From contig JADMKE010000024.1 of assembly GCA_018780035.1 (NCBI GenBank), positions 248,001-312,000 of the forward strand: 64,000 bases of DNA, in the 5' to 3' direction. The stretch is from Candidatus Sericytochromatia bacterium. GTDB taxonomy: Bacteria; Cyanobacteriota; Sericytochromatia; UBA7694. Below the pieces are notes generated by a model. That model was given only the letters and a program-made list of their open reading frames with translations, had not been told where the DNA came from and made no database searches. Of the stretch, positions 17,102-25,765 are shown piece by piece. Position 1 is the first letter of the stretch. Each line of letters begins with the position of its first letter. Both the position numbers and the translations under genes were made by a program.

Positions 17102-18384
17102 TAAATTAAAGATGAACTTTGTTCAGCTTCTTTAAAGAGCAGCCGAATCTCTTCACCGCTGATTTTGAGGAAGGCCTCGACCACATCGGGGTCATACATC
17201 TTGCCACTGTATTTGATTATTTCTTCACGGGCCACTTTATCAGGCAGGCCCTGGCGATAAGCCCGGTCACTGGTCATGGCGTCGTAGGTATCTGCCACCG
17301 CCAAAACCCTACTGCCAATTGGAATTTCTTCTGCTTTGAGTTTATCCGGATACCCAAACCCATCAAAACGTTCATGATGGTGGCGCACCAACGGAGCGTG
17401 GTCACTTAGGCACTGTACTGTTTTGAGCAAGGCTGAAGACATGCCCGGATGAGCTTTGATGCGGCCGTATTCAATATCGGTTAAGGGACCGGGTTTGTCT
17501 AAAATGCAGCGAGATATGCCAACTTTACCCGCATCGTGTAAAAAACCTGCACGTTCAATCGTGGATGCCTCCTCCTCAACAAAGCCCATTTCAAGGGCAA
17601 TCCGGCGCGAGAGGGCACCTACCCGCAGAGAGTGGCCTTTGGTATATTGGTGTTTGGCGTCAATGACATGGGCGAAAGTTTTGAGTGTGACCTTAAAATA
17701 ATCGACTTCGACATCCAACAATAGCGCCAAATCCACAGCATCTATCCCAAGCTCTTGCCAAGCCATTTGGTTAAAATTGCGTGCGCCCCAGAGCTCTGCC
17801 TCTGCGAGCATTTTTTTGAAATACTGGATTACATCCGGCGAAAAGCGTTTGCGCAATACTGGGCTCAAGCGCTGGCTCAGGGTTGACTTGTCCGCGTAAA
17901 CGGAACCTGCAACATCAAAGGTGTCACAGAGACCCAGAATTTGGGATTCTATAGGAATATTGTCAGCTTTAAGCCTGTCTGGGTAGCCAGAACCGTCCCA
18001 CGACTCATGGTGAGAGCGAATAATCTCACCTGCCTTTTTGAGGGTCGGTAAGTGGGAGACGATGGCTTCTCCAATTAAGGGATGGGGGCGAATATACGGA
18101 TTGTCTTGCCACTCAAAATAGTCATAGTCTTCGGTTTCTTTGGGAAACCCCACCTCTCCCACGTCGTGTAAGAGGCCCGCATAAAAAAGATTGCGCAGTT
18201 TGTCTGGGCCCAAACCCATAAATTTGCCCAATTGCACGGAGCTGAGAGCCACATTATACCCATGTTGAGCATCGTAACCTTCGGCCAAATCGATGACCAA
18301 AGCCAGGGCTTTGATAATATCTTTGAACTGTCGCCGTTCTTCACCGCGGATGAATTGAGAAATCAGGGCATTATTGCGGGGCAT
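17098..18384 (-). CDS. Protein with tandem HD-GYP domains
   Basis: A 428-aa protein made of two HD-GYP phosphodiesterase-type domains and nothing else recognised. Domain 1: HD at H73/D74 (LLHDVGEVGF), HHESWDGSGYPD (GYP at 133-135). Domain 2: HGLRV-like HSLRV, HD at H283/D284 (FLHDAGKVGI), HHHERFDGFGYPD (GYP at 344-346). Both keep the HD pair and the GYP loop. HD-GYP domains hydrolyse cyclic di-GMP or related cyclic dinucleotides. Usually one domain is joined to a sensor, so a bare tandem is less usual. No transmembrane segment. Links functionally to the cyclic-di-GMP riboswitch at 31533-31600. Confidence 0.87.
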   Translation of the reverse strand: MPRNNALISQFIRGEERRQFKDIIKALALVIDLAEGYDAQHGYNVALSSVQLGKFMGLGPDKLRNLFYAGLLHDVGEVGFPKETEDYDYFEWQDNPYIRPHPLIGEAIVSHLPTLKKAGEIIRSHHESWDGSGYPDRLKADNIPIESQILGLCDTFDVAGSVYADKSTLSQRLSPVLRKRFSPDVIQYFKKMLAEAELWGARNFNQMAWQELGIDAVDLALLLDVEVDYFKVTLKTFAHVIDAKHQYTKGHSLRVGALSRRIALEMGFVEEEASTIERAGFLHDAGKVGISRCILDKPGPLTDIEYGRIKAHPGMSSALLKTVQCLSDHAPLVRHHHERFDGFGYPDKLKAEEIPIGSRVLAVADTYDAMTSDRAYRQGLPDKVAREEIIKYSGKMYDPDVVEAFLKISGEEIRLLFKEAEQSSSLIY

Positions 18385-18507
18385 GGTGGGCCGGAGTCAA
18401 CCTCTTTGATACATTCACTCTGATTGTAACACAGGGGTCTTTCATAAAAATACGGAATACCCAGACTGTGGCTCAGGGACGAGAACAGAATCTCAACCCC
18501 TGCGGGA

Positions 18508-18867
18508 TTATTCTGCACCTTCGACGTCAAATTTAAAAAAGGTTTTACCCATAATCAGCTCATCTGCATGTTTGATTTCTTGGGGTTCACCCGGAATCAG
18601 ACGTGGACCGCGATTGATGTAAGTCCCATTGAGACTGCCCATGTCTTCAAGCAAAAACTTGCCCTCTTGGTACAAAATACGGGCGTGTTTGCGGGAGATT
18701 TTTGCTTCGATATCGTCATTGGTGAGGTCGATCTCAGGGAAAGCTCCACCATCGGGGTCCCAGCGTCCGATTGCTATCACATCTGTTTCCAGATGAAATT
18801 CTTTCCCTTGGGTGCCTCCCCGGGTGATGGTCAATTTGGACTTAGGTTGTTTTGCTGTATCTGTCAA
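18508..18867 (-). CDS. Single-domain FHA protein
   Basis: A 119-aa protein from TTG 18867 with GGGA upstream. It is one forkhead-associated domain: an LTITRGG first strand, IAIGR, then SRKHARI and the GSLNGTYIN segment, the conserved phosphothreonine-binding positions. FHA domains read phosphothreonine made by Ser/Thr kinases, and two such kinases are encoded at 39847-41817 and 44952-47288. A direct partnership is inference. Confidence 0.87.
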   Translation of the reverse strand: MTDTAKQPKSKLTITRGGTQGKEFHLETDVIAIGRWDPDGGAFPEIDLTNDDIEAKISRKHARILYQEGKFLLEDMGSLNGTYINRGPRLIPGEPQEIKHADELIMGKTFFKFDVEGAE

Positions 18868-19168
18868 GGTTCGAGTCCCGTTCTAATACATTAATACATA
18901 TAATTATGCGTTACTTTTGGCGTTTCATCTCGACGAGTACTGAGGGTTTGTCTGTTGCCGAATATGATAAAAAAATTTTACCACAGAACCAGTGCAAACG
19001 ACATCTCATGAAGTAGGTTTTAGGTGTTCGGCTTGCGGTTTTAGGCAAGGAGTCTGTTTCTATTCACCTGTCACTTAATATCTAGAACCTTATTCAGAGC
19101 AAGGTATAATAGGCCTAACTGCTTCAATCAAGATTCCGTGAATTTCGGCAGGCTGAGAAAGGTGTTGC
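18868..19168. other. Divergent promoter region between FHA and gshA genes
   Basis: A 301-bp gene-free stretch. A perfect -10 hexamer TATAAT lies at 19105-19110, 59 nt before the gshA start, with no good -35. AAAGG precedes the gshA ATG. The middle (about 19000-19070) contains two similar short GGTTTTAGG-type stretches but no clear hairpin or open frame. No RNA gene seen. Confidence 0.5.
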
Positions 19169-20779
19169 ATGACTTATACTCTTCCCTACAGTGAATGGCT
19201 GAATCTTTTTGCTGAGCCAGCCCAATTGGCATTAATCGAGCAATACCAAGCGGGTCTTGAACGCGAGGCTTTGCGTGTGGGGCCCACTGGGACTTTGGCT
19301 TCGACAGAACATCCCAAGGCTCTGGGATCTGCCTTGACCCACCCAGAAATTACCACAGATTTTGCCGAAGCCCAATTGGAATTGATCACACCGCCATTTC
19401 AACAGATTGAATCACTGCTTGATTACCAAACTCGCTTGCATGCTTTTGCCGCCCAAACGATGCCTGCCAATGAACAAATCTGGTTTCAAAGCATGCCCCC
19501 AGCACTCCAAGAAAATCAGATTCGGATCGCCCGATTTGGCTCTTCGCACCAGGGGCGGGTCAAAGAGATCTATCGCAATGGCTTGGCCCACCGCTATGGA
19601 AAACAAATGCAGGTCATTTCTGGGATTCACTTCAACTATTCTTTCCAGATGGGCTTTTGGCAATTTATTTATGAGCAGGTGCAAACCCGTTCCAGTCTTG
19701 CGAATTTTATTTCTGAAAATTACCTCGGTCTCATGCGCAATTATCTACGCCAAAGCTGGCTTTTGGCTTATCTGTTTGGGGCAGCCCCCCTGGCGGATCC
19801 TGTCTTTGAGGCCCGTGAGATGCCCGAAGTCATTCGCGATCAAAAGGCCTTATATGGCCCGATGGCAACTTCGCTTCGTATGAGCCGATTGGGTTATGTC
19901 AATTCCAATCGCTGCACCTATTCGATCAATTACAACAGCCTGACGGAGTATTTGGCTGGACTTTACAAAGCCATCAACAGCGAATGCAGCAGTTTTTTGC
20001 GCTTTGGCAGGACGCCTGGGGGTGAATACAAACAACTGAATGCCCATATTTTACAGATCGAAAATGAGCATTATGCGCTGATTCGCCCCAAGCAACCGCC
20101 ATTGCCTGGAGAACGGCCTTTTTCAGCTTTACGCAGCCGGGGCATAGGCTATGTCGAGGTTCGCGCATTGGATGTAAATCCCTTTGATGTGCTGGGCGTT
20201 TCTGCGGATCAATTGAATTTTGTCAGACTCTTTTTATTACATTGTTTACTCGATCCCAATCCACCCATTGGTTCTGCAGAACTTGAATTGGTAAATGAAA
20301 ACCAGCACTGGGTCGCCATTCAAGGCCGCCAACCAGGCATGAGACTGTTGCGCCCAGAGGGCAGTATTTCTTTAAAAGACTGGGGTTATACGATTTTTGA
20401 GGCACTCGAACCGCTGGCTCAAAGTTTGGATAAAATCCACGAAGCTCCCCTCTATGGACCGCTTTTGGCCCGTGAAAGGGCCAAGCTCGACGATCCTGAA
20501 CTCACACCTTCGGCCCAGGTTCTGGCAGATTTTCAGCGCAGTGGAAACGCATTTACAGAGTGGATGACAGCCCGTTCCCAGGCGCATATGAACCAGTTAA
20601 AAGCCCATAAAATCTCAGATTCTGAGGAAATGGCTTTTAAGCAAGTTGTTCAAAACTCTCTGAAAAAACAGGCTGAAATTGAAGCGACAGAGACCGGGAG
20701 CTTTGAAGATTACCTCGCAGCCTTTCTGCGCATCAAAGAATGGGGCTTGGATGCTTCGGATTCTACATCAAGCGCTTAA
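19169..20779 (+). CDS. gshA: Glutamate-cysteine ligase (proteobacterial type)
   Basis: A 536-aa protein catalysing the first step of glutathione synthesis, gamma-glutamylcysteine from glutamate, cysteine and ATP. Typical class 1 GshA features: GLEREALRV near residue 30, EITTDFAEAQLELITPP, QVISGIHFNYS (metal/substrate segment), SNRCTYSINYNSL, EYKQLNAHILQIENEHYA and GIGYVEVRALDVNPFD. Length fits the E. coli enzyme (about 518 aa) and leaves no room for a fused glutathione synthetase. No gshB gene is in the window. A hairpin follows the stop. Confidence 0.93.
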   Translation: MTYTLPYSEWLNLFAEPAQLALIEQYQAGLEREALRVGPTGTLASTEHPKALGSALTHPEITTDFAEAQLELITPPFQQIESLLDYQTRLHAFAAQTMPANEQIWFQSMPPALQENQIRIARFGSSHQGRVKEIYRNGLAHRYGKQMQVISGIHFNYSFQMGFWQFIYEQVQTRSSLANFISENYLGLMRNYLRQSWLLAYLFGAAPLADPVFEAREMPEVIRDQKALYGPMATSLRMSRLGYVNSNRCTYSINYNSLTEYLAGLYKAINSECSSFLRFGRTPGGEYKQLNAHILQIENEHYALIRPKQPPLPGERPFSALRSRGIGYVEVRALDVNPFDVLGVSADQLNFVRLFLLHCLLDPNPPIGSAELELVNENQHWVAIQGRQPGMRLLRPEGSISLKDWGYTIFEALEPLAQSLDKIHEAPLYGPLLARERAKLDDPELTPSAQVLADFQRSGNAFTEWMTARSQAHMNQLKAHKISDSEEMAFKQVVQNSLKKQAEIEATETGSFEDYLAAFLRIKEWGLDASDSTSSA

Positions 20780-20793
20780 AATCAAAGCGCTTG
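20769..20793 (+). terminator. Hairpin at the gshA stop codon
   Basis: CAAGCGCTT (20769-20777) and AAGCGCTTG (20785-20793) form a 9-bp stem with a 7-nt loop, starting inside the last gshA codons. No T-run follows, so it may stabilise the mRNA 3' end or terminate weakly rather than act as a classical terminator. Confidence 0.4.
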
Positions 20794-20860
20794 AACCCAA
20801 GCCATTGAATGTGTTTAATTGGAAGTAAGCCCTGTTGGGCAATTTCAGGAGGCAGTTTAA

Positions 20861-21064
20861 ATGAGTCAGGCAGAATTTCAAATTCGCATCGATCCCACAG
20901 GCGAAATTCTGATTGAGGTGATGGGCGCTCAGGGTCCGGTCTGTACAGATTTAACGGCTTTTTTAGAGGATGCTTTGGGAACAGTTCAGGAGCGGCGGTT
21001 TAAAAGTGAGTATTACACCGGACAAATCCAAACAGATAATCGGGTCCAAAACCAACAGTATTGA
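20861..21064 (+). CDS. DUF2997 family protein
   Basis: A 67-aa protein with a strong AGGAGG ribosome-binding site. The pattern (FQIRIDPTGEILIEVMGAQGPVCTDLTAFLEDALG, then KSEYYTG) matches DUF2997: a strand with PxG, a conserved Cys before a helix, and a terminal EYY. The family is mainly cyanobacterial and of unknown function. The next small frame (21006-21215) overlaps its 3' end. Confidence 0.8.
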   Translation: MSQAEFQIRIDPTGEILIEVMGAQGPVCTDLTAFLEDALGTVQERRFKSEYYTGQIQTDNRVQNQQY

Positions 21065-21215
21065 GATCTTCGTCGATGATGATGGCGTTGTCACTTTTAC
21101 TGATTTGCCTTCAGAACTCAAAGAAGTGGTTGATCTCCTGAGCGGAGTCAGTGTGCCACAGCCTCTACATGAACCTGGTCAACAATCCCCAAAATGGCCT
21201 GATCAGCGGGATTAA
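21006..21215 (+). CDS. Possible small acidic protein overlapping DUF2997
   Basis: A 69-codon frame from GTG 21006. The central part (SIEIFVDDDGVVTFTDLPSEL, then KEVVDLLSG) reads like a real strand-strand-helix protein and its codons match neighbouring genes. It overlaps DUF2997 by 59 nt, and at its end the BMC-vertex gene on the other strand by 68 nt, which counts against the full length. AGGAG 13 nt upstream is a distant ribosome-binding site; ATG 20970 is another start. Function unknown. Confidence 0.4.
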   Translation: MSITPDKSKQIIGSKTNSIEIFVDDDGVVTFTDLPSELKEVVDLLSGVSVPQPLHEPGQQSPKWPDQRD

Positions 21216-21429
21216 ACCAGCCTGGAATACCCAGGGCAGCCTCACGTCCACTTTCGATAAATACGAGATCACCCACACCTGCTTGGGTAGTGGCATCAAT
21301 TGCAATAAATGGAGCACCTGTGGGAGTGTTCTGAGCGTTTACTTTTTGAACAATCATCATTTTGATGCCTTTGAGGCTCTCTTCTTTGCGGCTGGCCACC
21401 ACATTGCCCACCACGATTGCCAATTGCAT
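21148..21429 (-). CDS. EutN/CcmL family microcompartment vertex-type protein
   Basis: A 93-aa protein of the BMC-P (EutN/CcmL) family: MQLAIVVGNVVASRKEESLKGIKMMIVQ at the start, then FIAIDATTQAGVGDLVFIESG and a C-terminal ILGIVDQVHVE. These form pentamers that cap the vertices of carboxysomes and metabolosomes. I chose ATG 21429 because the family begins at this point. An ATG at 21474 would add 15 residues (MPQIVCTEYERDEAA) and also has a fair ribosome-binding site. No BMC-H or BMC-T shell gene and no encapsulated enzyme is nearby, so this is a satellite copy or has a separate role. Confidence 0.85.
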   Translation of the reverse strand: MQLAIVVGNVVASRKEESLKGIKMMIVQKVNAQNTPTGAPFIAIDATTQAGVGDLVFIESGREAALGIPGWFNPADQAILGIVDQVHVEAVAH

Positions 21430-21606
21430 AGCTGCTTCATCCCTTTCATATTCAGTGCAAACAATTTGAGGCATCTTACCACGACCCTCTGCCTATAGCC
21501 AATTTCTGGCCCAGGTCCCCCTTTCAAACAGGGCTAAATACTGCCAAAGTGGTACAGGTTTGTTAAAGTAGAGCCTGATAGAGCCAACCCAAACAGGATA
21601 TTTACC

Positions 21607-23517
21607 ATGCTTGAAATCAACAATCTCACACTTGAATTTGCCGATCGCGTCCTCTTTCAAGGGGTCAATTTTCAACTCTTTCCAGGCCATTGTTATGGTT
21701 TGGTTGGGGCCAATGGCACGGGCAAATCTACTTTACTCAAAATTCTCACGGGCCAGACCCAGGAGTATAGCGGTCAGGTCAATTGGCCCAAACATGCTTC
21801 CTTGGGCTATTTGCGTCAAGACCATTTTGCCTTTGAAAATTGCCGGATTATTGATACTGTCATCCAAGGCCGGCCCAAACTCTGGGAAGCCCGATTGGTT
21901 CAAGACGAACTCTCTCGCAAGCCCCAAATGGACTTACTCGATGCCGAACGGTATGCCGAGGCCGAAGACACCATTATTCAATTGGATGGCTATAGTGCAG
22001 AAAGTGATGCTGCTCGCCTGCTCGATGGTTTGGGCATTCCAACCGAATTACATGAACAGCAGCTAAAAACCCTCTCTGGCGGGTATAAATTGCGGGTATT
22101 GATGGCCCAATTGCTCTTTAGTCAACCCGAGATGCTGCTCTTGGATGAACCTACCAACCACTTGGATATTTTCTCGATTAAATGGCTCGAAGAACATTTG
22201 CGCAGTTTTCCGGGCCTCTTAATTGTCGTTTCCCATGATAGAGAATTTCTCAATGCTGTCTGCAGCCATATCTTGGATATCGACTATGGCACCATCCGTA
22301 TGTATACCGGCAATTATGACGCATTTTTGGCCGCCAAAGAGCTGGCTCAAGATCAGACCGAACGGGCTATTGCCAACCAAGAAGAGAAAAAAAAAGATAT
22401 GCAGGCATTTATCTCGCGGTTTAAAGCCAATGCGAGTTGGGCTTCGCAGGCCCAATCGCGGGTCAAAAAACTTGAAAAAATGGAAGATATCCAGGTCATC
22501 CCCTCTTCCCGCCGCTACCCGACCTTTGAGTTTAAACCCAATGTGACTTCGGGGCGCATTCCCCTGGCTGTTCAGGGATTGTCTAAATCCTTTGAAGACA
22601 AACAGGTCATTCGCAATTTGGATATCGAAATCGAACGCGGCGATCGCTTGGCGGTTATTGGTCCCAACGGTGTGGGCAAATCCACCTTGCTCAAAATCAT
22701 GATGGAGCTCTTGTCTCCCGATTCAGGCAGCGTAATTTGGGGCCATGAAGCGCGCCCCGGATATTTTCCCCAAGATTATCACGATTTACTTACAGGCAAC
22801 CAAACCTGTTTTGATTGGCTCTATGGTTTTGATGCCACCGCCCCCGTGGGCCAAATTCGCAATTTGCTGGGACGAATGTTGTTTTCTGGCGATGATGTGA
22901 AAAACAAATTAACCATTCTCAGTGGTGGCGAGGCAACCCGCCTGATCTTTGCCAAATTGATGCTTGAACCCAGCAATGTTCTGCTCTTGGATGAACCCAC
23001 CAATCACTTGGATCTTGAAGCCATCGACATGTTGACCGACGCCTTGGCAAAATACACAGGTACCTTGATCCTGGTCAGCCACAACCGCTATTTTGTTTCG
23101 CGGGTGGCAACCCGAATTCTCGAAGTGAAACCCCAAGGCTTTCTCGATTACAAAGGCACATATGCAGAGTATCTCGAAAAATACGGCACAGATCACCTCA
23201 GCCGTGACGTTTCGCTTAAAGAACGTACAGTTTTGAGCAAACAAACTGAAACTGCCAAATCAGAAAAACGAGCGGAGAAACAGGCCGCATCACCTGCTCT
23301 CAGTGGCAAAGAGGCTTACGAGGCCCAAAAGGCACTTAAACGCAAGCGTCAGCAATTGGAGAAAAAATTGCCCGCTTTCGAAAAAGCCTGCCAAAATCTT
23401 GAGGCTTTGTTGGCGCAAACAGTGGATGCCGGCAAAAAAGCTGACCTCGAATCTGAATATGAAGCGGCTTTGGTGGTTTGGCGAGAAGCCCAGAACGAGT
23501 TGGCTTCTCTGGTTTAA
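21607..23517 (+). CDS. ABC-F ATPase, YbiT/Uup-like
   Basis: A 636-aa duplicated ABC ATPase without membrane domains. First cassette: GANGTGKST (34-42), LSGGYKLRV, LLLDEPTNHLD. Second: GPNGVGKST near 350, LSGGEATRL, LLLDEPTNHLD. The linker (residues ~240-310) is the charged helical P-site-tRNA-interaction motif, and residues ~560-636 form a C-terminal coiled coil. ABC-F proteins bind the ribosomal E site and relieve stalled or idle ribosomes. The ATPase pattern is closest to YbiT. A resistance role is not indicated. AGGA precedes the ATG. Confidence 0.9.
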   Translation: MLEINNLTLEFADRVLFQGVNFQLFPGHCYGLVGANGTGKSTLLKILTGQTQEYSGQVNWPKHASLGYLRQDHFAFENCRIIDTVIQGRPKLWEARLVQDELSRKPQMDLLDAERYAEAEDTIIQLDGYSAESDAARLLDGLGIPTELHEQQLKTLSGGYKLRVLMAQLLFSQPEMLLLDEPTNHLDIFSIKWLEEHLRSFPGLLIVVSHDREFLNAVCSHILDIDYGTIRMYTGNYDAFLAAKELAQDQTERAIANQEEKKKDMQAFISRFKANASWASQAQSRVKKLEKMEDIQVIPSSRRYPTFEFKPNVTSGRIPLAVQGLSKSFEDKQVIRNLDIEIERGDRLAVIGPNGVGKSTLLKIMMELLSPDSGSVIWGHEARPGYFPQDYHDLLTGNQTCFDWLYGFDATAPVGQIRNLLGRMLFSGDDVKNKLTILSGGEATRLIFAKLMLEPSNVLLLDEPTNHLDLEAIDMLTDALAKYTGTLILVSHNRYFVSRVATRILEVKPQGFLDYKGTYAEYLEKYGTDHLSRDVSLKERTVLSKQTETAKSEKRAEKQAASPALSGKEAYEAQKALKRKRQQLEKKLPAFEKACQNLEALLAQTVDAGKKADLESEYEAALVVWREAQNELASLV

Positions 23518-23535
23518 GAATTGGATTTTAACAAC

Positions 23536-23564
23536 TTCAGATTGAGTCGAGAATCTTCTATACT
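23536..23564 (+). promoter_or_regulatory. Sigma-70-like promoter for a possible leaderless message
   Basis: TTCAGA (23536-23541), 17 bp, TATACT (23559-23564), then six bases before ATG 23571. The expected transcription start falls on or next to that ATG, and GGAG directly before it is too close to serve as a ribosome-binding site. Confidence 0.4.
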
Positions 23565-23570
23565 GGGAGT

Positions 23571-23708
23571 ATGGAAGATTCCCCTCAGTTAGTAATTTCT
23601 CGTGCAAGCACTCTGCTTAACCGTGTTGTAGGGCCCGTATGGTCACAGGCCTTGCGCCGCAATGTTCAACAATTTGGGCGGCGCGATCGCTTAGGCCTTG
23701 CTCAATGA
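23571..23708 (+). CDS. Possible 45-aa protein coupled to the LolD-like ATPase gene
   Basis: A 45-codon frame, Met-Glu-Asp start, rich in Arg/Gln (SRASTLLNRVV, WSQALRRNVQQFGRRDRL). Its TGA overlaps the ATG of the ABC gene (ATGA at 23705-23708), the usual sign of translational coupling. No family recognised. It might instead be a leader peptide, or only untranslated leader. Confidence 0.4.
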   Translation: MEDSPQLVISRASTLLNRVVGPVWSQALRRNVQQFGRRDRLGLAQ

Positions 23709-24433
23709 GTCAAACAAACAGTGCTCCTCCTGTTTTAAGGGCGGAGGCGATTGGCAAAACCTTGGGAAAACAATTATTAACCCCTGTTTTATATGATGTC
23801 AGTCTCCAGGTAGAAAAAGCAGAATTTGTGGCCTTAACCGGTCCCAGTGGCAGTGGTAAAACCACCTTGCTGTACCTTTTGGGGGCACTCGATCGGCCGA
23901 GTCAAGGCGAAATCTGGGTCAATAACCAGCGCACATCTCAAATGAAAGATCCTGAATTGACGGAATTGCGCCAAAAAGAAATTGGCTTTGTCTTTCAATT
24001 TCACTTTTTGTTGCCTGAATTCAATGCGCTAGAAAATGTCATTATTCCTCAGCTTTTAGCGGGAAAACCCCGGCATCTGGCCGAAAAACGGGCAAGTGAC
24101 TTGCTCGAACGTGTGGGCCTCAGCCATCGGCTCAAACACAGGCCTGTGGAGTTAAGTGGGGGAGAACAACAGCGTGTGGCCATCGCCCGTGCCCTTTGCA
24201 ATCAGCCCCCCTTGATCCTGGCCGATGAACCCACAGGGAATCTAGACACTGAAAATACCGAACAGGTTTTTTCGCTTTTACATGAACTCAACCGGACTGA
24301 AGATTTGGCAATCGTTTTTGTCACCCACAATCTTGACCTCGCAGCCCGCAGTCACCGCACGATTCAATTGCGCGATGGTCGGGTTACTTCGACGGGAGTT
24401 GCGCCTGCTGACAGGCCAAAAACGTCGGCCTGA
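23705..24433 (+). CDS. ABC transporter ATP-binding protein, LolD/MacB type
   Basis: A 242-aa ATPase. Walker [11 protein letters not shown]-loop in [18 protein letters not shown], signature [15 protein letters not shown] and Walker [13 protein letters not shown] are intact, and the [11 protein letters not shown] pattern is typical of the LolD/FtsE/MacB group that moves lipoproteins or extrudes substrates with an FtsX-like permease. No permease gene is adjacent, so its partner lies elsewhere. Start at ATG 23705 overlaps a possible 45-aa frame. The last 50 nt overlap the convergent gene at 24384-25742. Confidence 0.88.
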   Translation: MSQTNSAPPVLRAEAIGKTLGKQLLTPVLYDVSLQVEKAEFVALTGPSGSGKTTLLYLLGALDRPSQGEIWVNNQRTSQMKDPELTELRQKEIGFVFQFHFLLPEFNALENVIIPQLLAGKPRHLAEKRASDLLERVGLSHRLKHRPVELSGGEQQRVAIARALCNQPPLILADEPTGNLDTENTEQVFSLLHELNRTEDLAIVFVTHNLDLAARSHRTIQLRDGRVTSTGVAPADRPKTSA

Positions 24434-25742
24434 GCGTGTCATTTTGGAGCAACAAGACCTGTTGCACTTTAAAAATGGCCCATTTCTCTAAAGCTGCGAG
24501 GTCTTGGCTTTTGATACTCTGCAATTGACGCAGGGTCAGTGGGGCCACATAAACATCGGGTCTTTCAGGGCTATCAAAAAAATCTCGGTTTTGCAATTGG
24601 GCCAATAATTGTACCAAATATTCCAATTGAAACAGCCCCTCTTCTGAGTTGGGAGTCGAATCACTGATGCCCAAACGCAACAGGATTTCAGCTTTTTCAT
24701 CTCCCAGGACTTCGGGTTTACTTTTGCCAAATTCATGTAATTGTAACAATGAGCTCAAATGACCCTCTAACCCTTGCCAAGCCTGCAATAAATCGGCTTT
24801 TTCACCTAAAAAATGGGACAAGGTACTTTGGCTTTTTTCCAAATGTTTGATCTGCCTTTGAACTTCCAATAATTGGTTTTTGAGTCGCAAATAGCGGTTT
24901 TCGAGGTGGCGTTTGCCCAAGCGTTTTTCGAGGTTAAGATAAGGTCTGCCGATTAAATGCAAAAACCAAGGCTGAACCTGCATACTCAATAATCGCATTT
25001 CATTTTCCATTGCTTCGAAAATGCGTGCATTTTGCTCCAAATAATGGTATGTCTGGTGTAATAGCGCTTCAAAGGAGGACTGGTCAATCAGGTGCCTTTC
25101 AATAAAACGCTGTAGCTCCATATGACGCATGGGCAAATCCAAGGCCTGAAGGCACAGTTGAACATGTAAAAATGCCTCGGGATTGTCTAATACTTCCTGT
25201 TGCATGCGGTGGATAATTCGCAGCCAGACGAGATTCTGAAGCATTTTTGCCTGCATGCCCCATTCTTTGAGGCGACGCAAGGTGGGCAGCGAAAAAAGCT
25301 GAAAGCGGCTGGCCACAGAAGGGGCGCGGCTGCGGATCAGTTGTTCAAAATCCGCAAGAAATCCTGCGAGTTTTTCGAGTTTGGCAGCCGTTGTTTCGGG
25401 GGAAATGCCCTGGGTTCCAAAGGTGTCTTCGATGATTTCCATTTCCCGAGCCAGTTCATCGCTGCGGGTCGATGTTCTGAATTTGCGGTCAAAGGCTTTG
25501 CGCACCTGTGCCCGGTTCAGACCATGGGTTATTTTTTCTTCATCCAGTGAGATGAAATCATCAAAGAAGAGTTGCGATTCTTGCTCCCAATCTTCACCAT
25601 CTTCCGGTTTTGAGCCTTTTTTTCGGCGCTGTTGGCGCTGATAGGTGCTCTGACGGTAAGGGTCTTGACCCGAAGAAGAAGCGTTAAAGATTTCAAACAG
25701 CCGGTTTTTAAAAGGCTGAATAAATGAATCGCGATCGCTCAA
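24384..25742 (-). CDS. Large helical hypothetical protein
   Basis: A 452-aa protein I do not recognise. It starts at TTG 25742 with AGGAG 7 nt upstream. A charged, low-complexity N-terminal part (residues ~25-60, RRKKGSKPEDGEDWEQE) is followed by nearly continuous helices with Leu/Gln/Arg-rich heptads (MENEMRLLSMQVQ, LKNQLLEVQRQIKHLEKSQ). No signal peptide or membrane segment. Its 3' end overlaps the ABC gene tail by 50 nt, unusually long for convergent genes. The 27-kb TPR-oxygenase gene lies 23 nt upstream on the same strand and may be cotranscribed. Confidence 0.65.
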   Translation of the reverse strand: MSDRDSFIQPFKNRLFEIFNASSSGQDPYRQSTYQRQQRRKKGSKPEDGEDWEQESQLFFDDFISLDEEKITHGLNRAQVRKAFDRKFRTSTRSDELAREMEIIEDTFGTQGISPETTAAKLEKLAGFLADFEQLIRSRAPSVASRFQLFSLPTLRRLKEWGMQAKMLQNLVWLRIIHRMQQEVLDNPEAFLHVQLCLQALDLPMRHMELQRFIERHLIDQSSFEALLHQTYHYLEQNARIFEAMENEMRLLSMQVQPWFLHLIGRPYLNLEKRLGKRHLENRYLRLKNQLLEVQRQIKHLEKSQSTLSHFLGEKADLLQAWQGLEGHLSSLLQLHEFGKSKPEVLGDEKAEILLRLGISDSTPNSEEGLFQLEYLVQLLAQLQNRDFFDSPERPDVYVAPLTLRQLQSIKSQDLAALEKWAIFKVQQVLLLQNDTLRPTFLACQQAQLPSK

Positions 25743-25765
25743 GCCAAACTCCTTTCATATGGGGG

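Noticed and set aside
21148..21429. A carboxysome or metabolosome operon
   Set aside because: Only the single vertex-type gene is present. No shell hexamer or core enzyme gene nearby.
22640..25738. HIP1 octamer GCGATCGC, a cyanobacterial signature
   Set aside because: Only three copies were found (22640, 23683, 25731). About one is expected by chance, so it does not support a HIP1-rich cyanobacterium.
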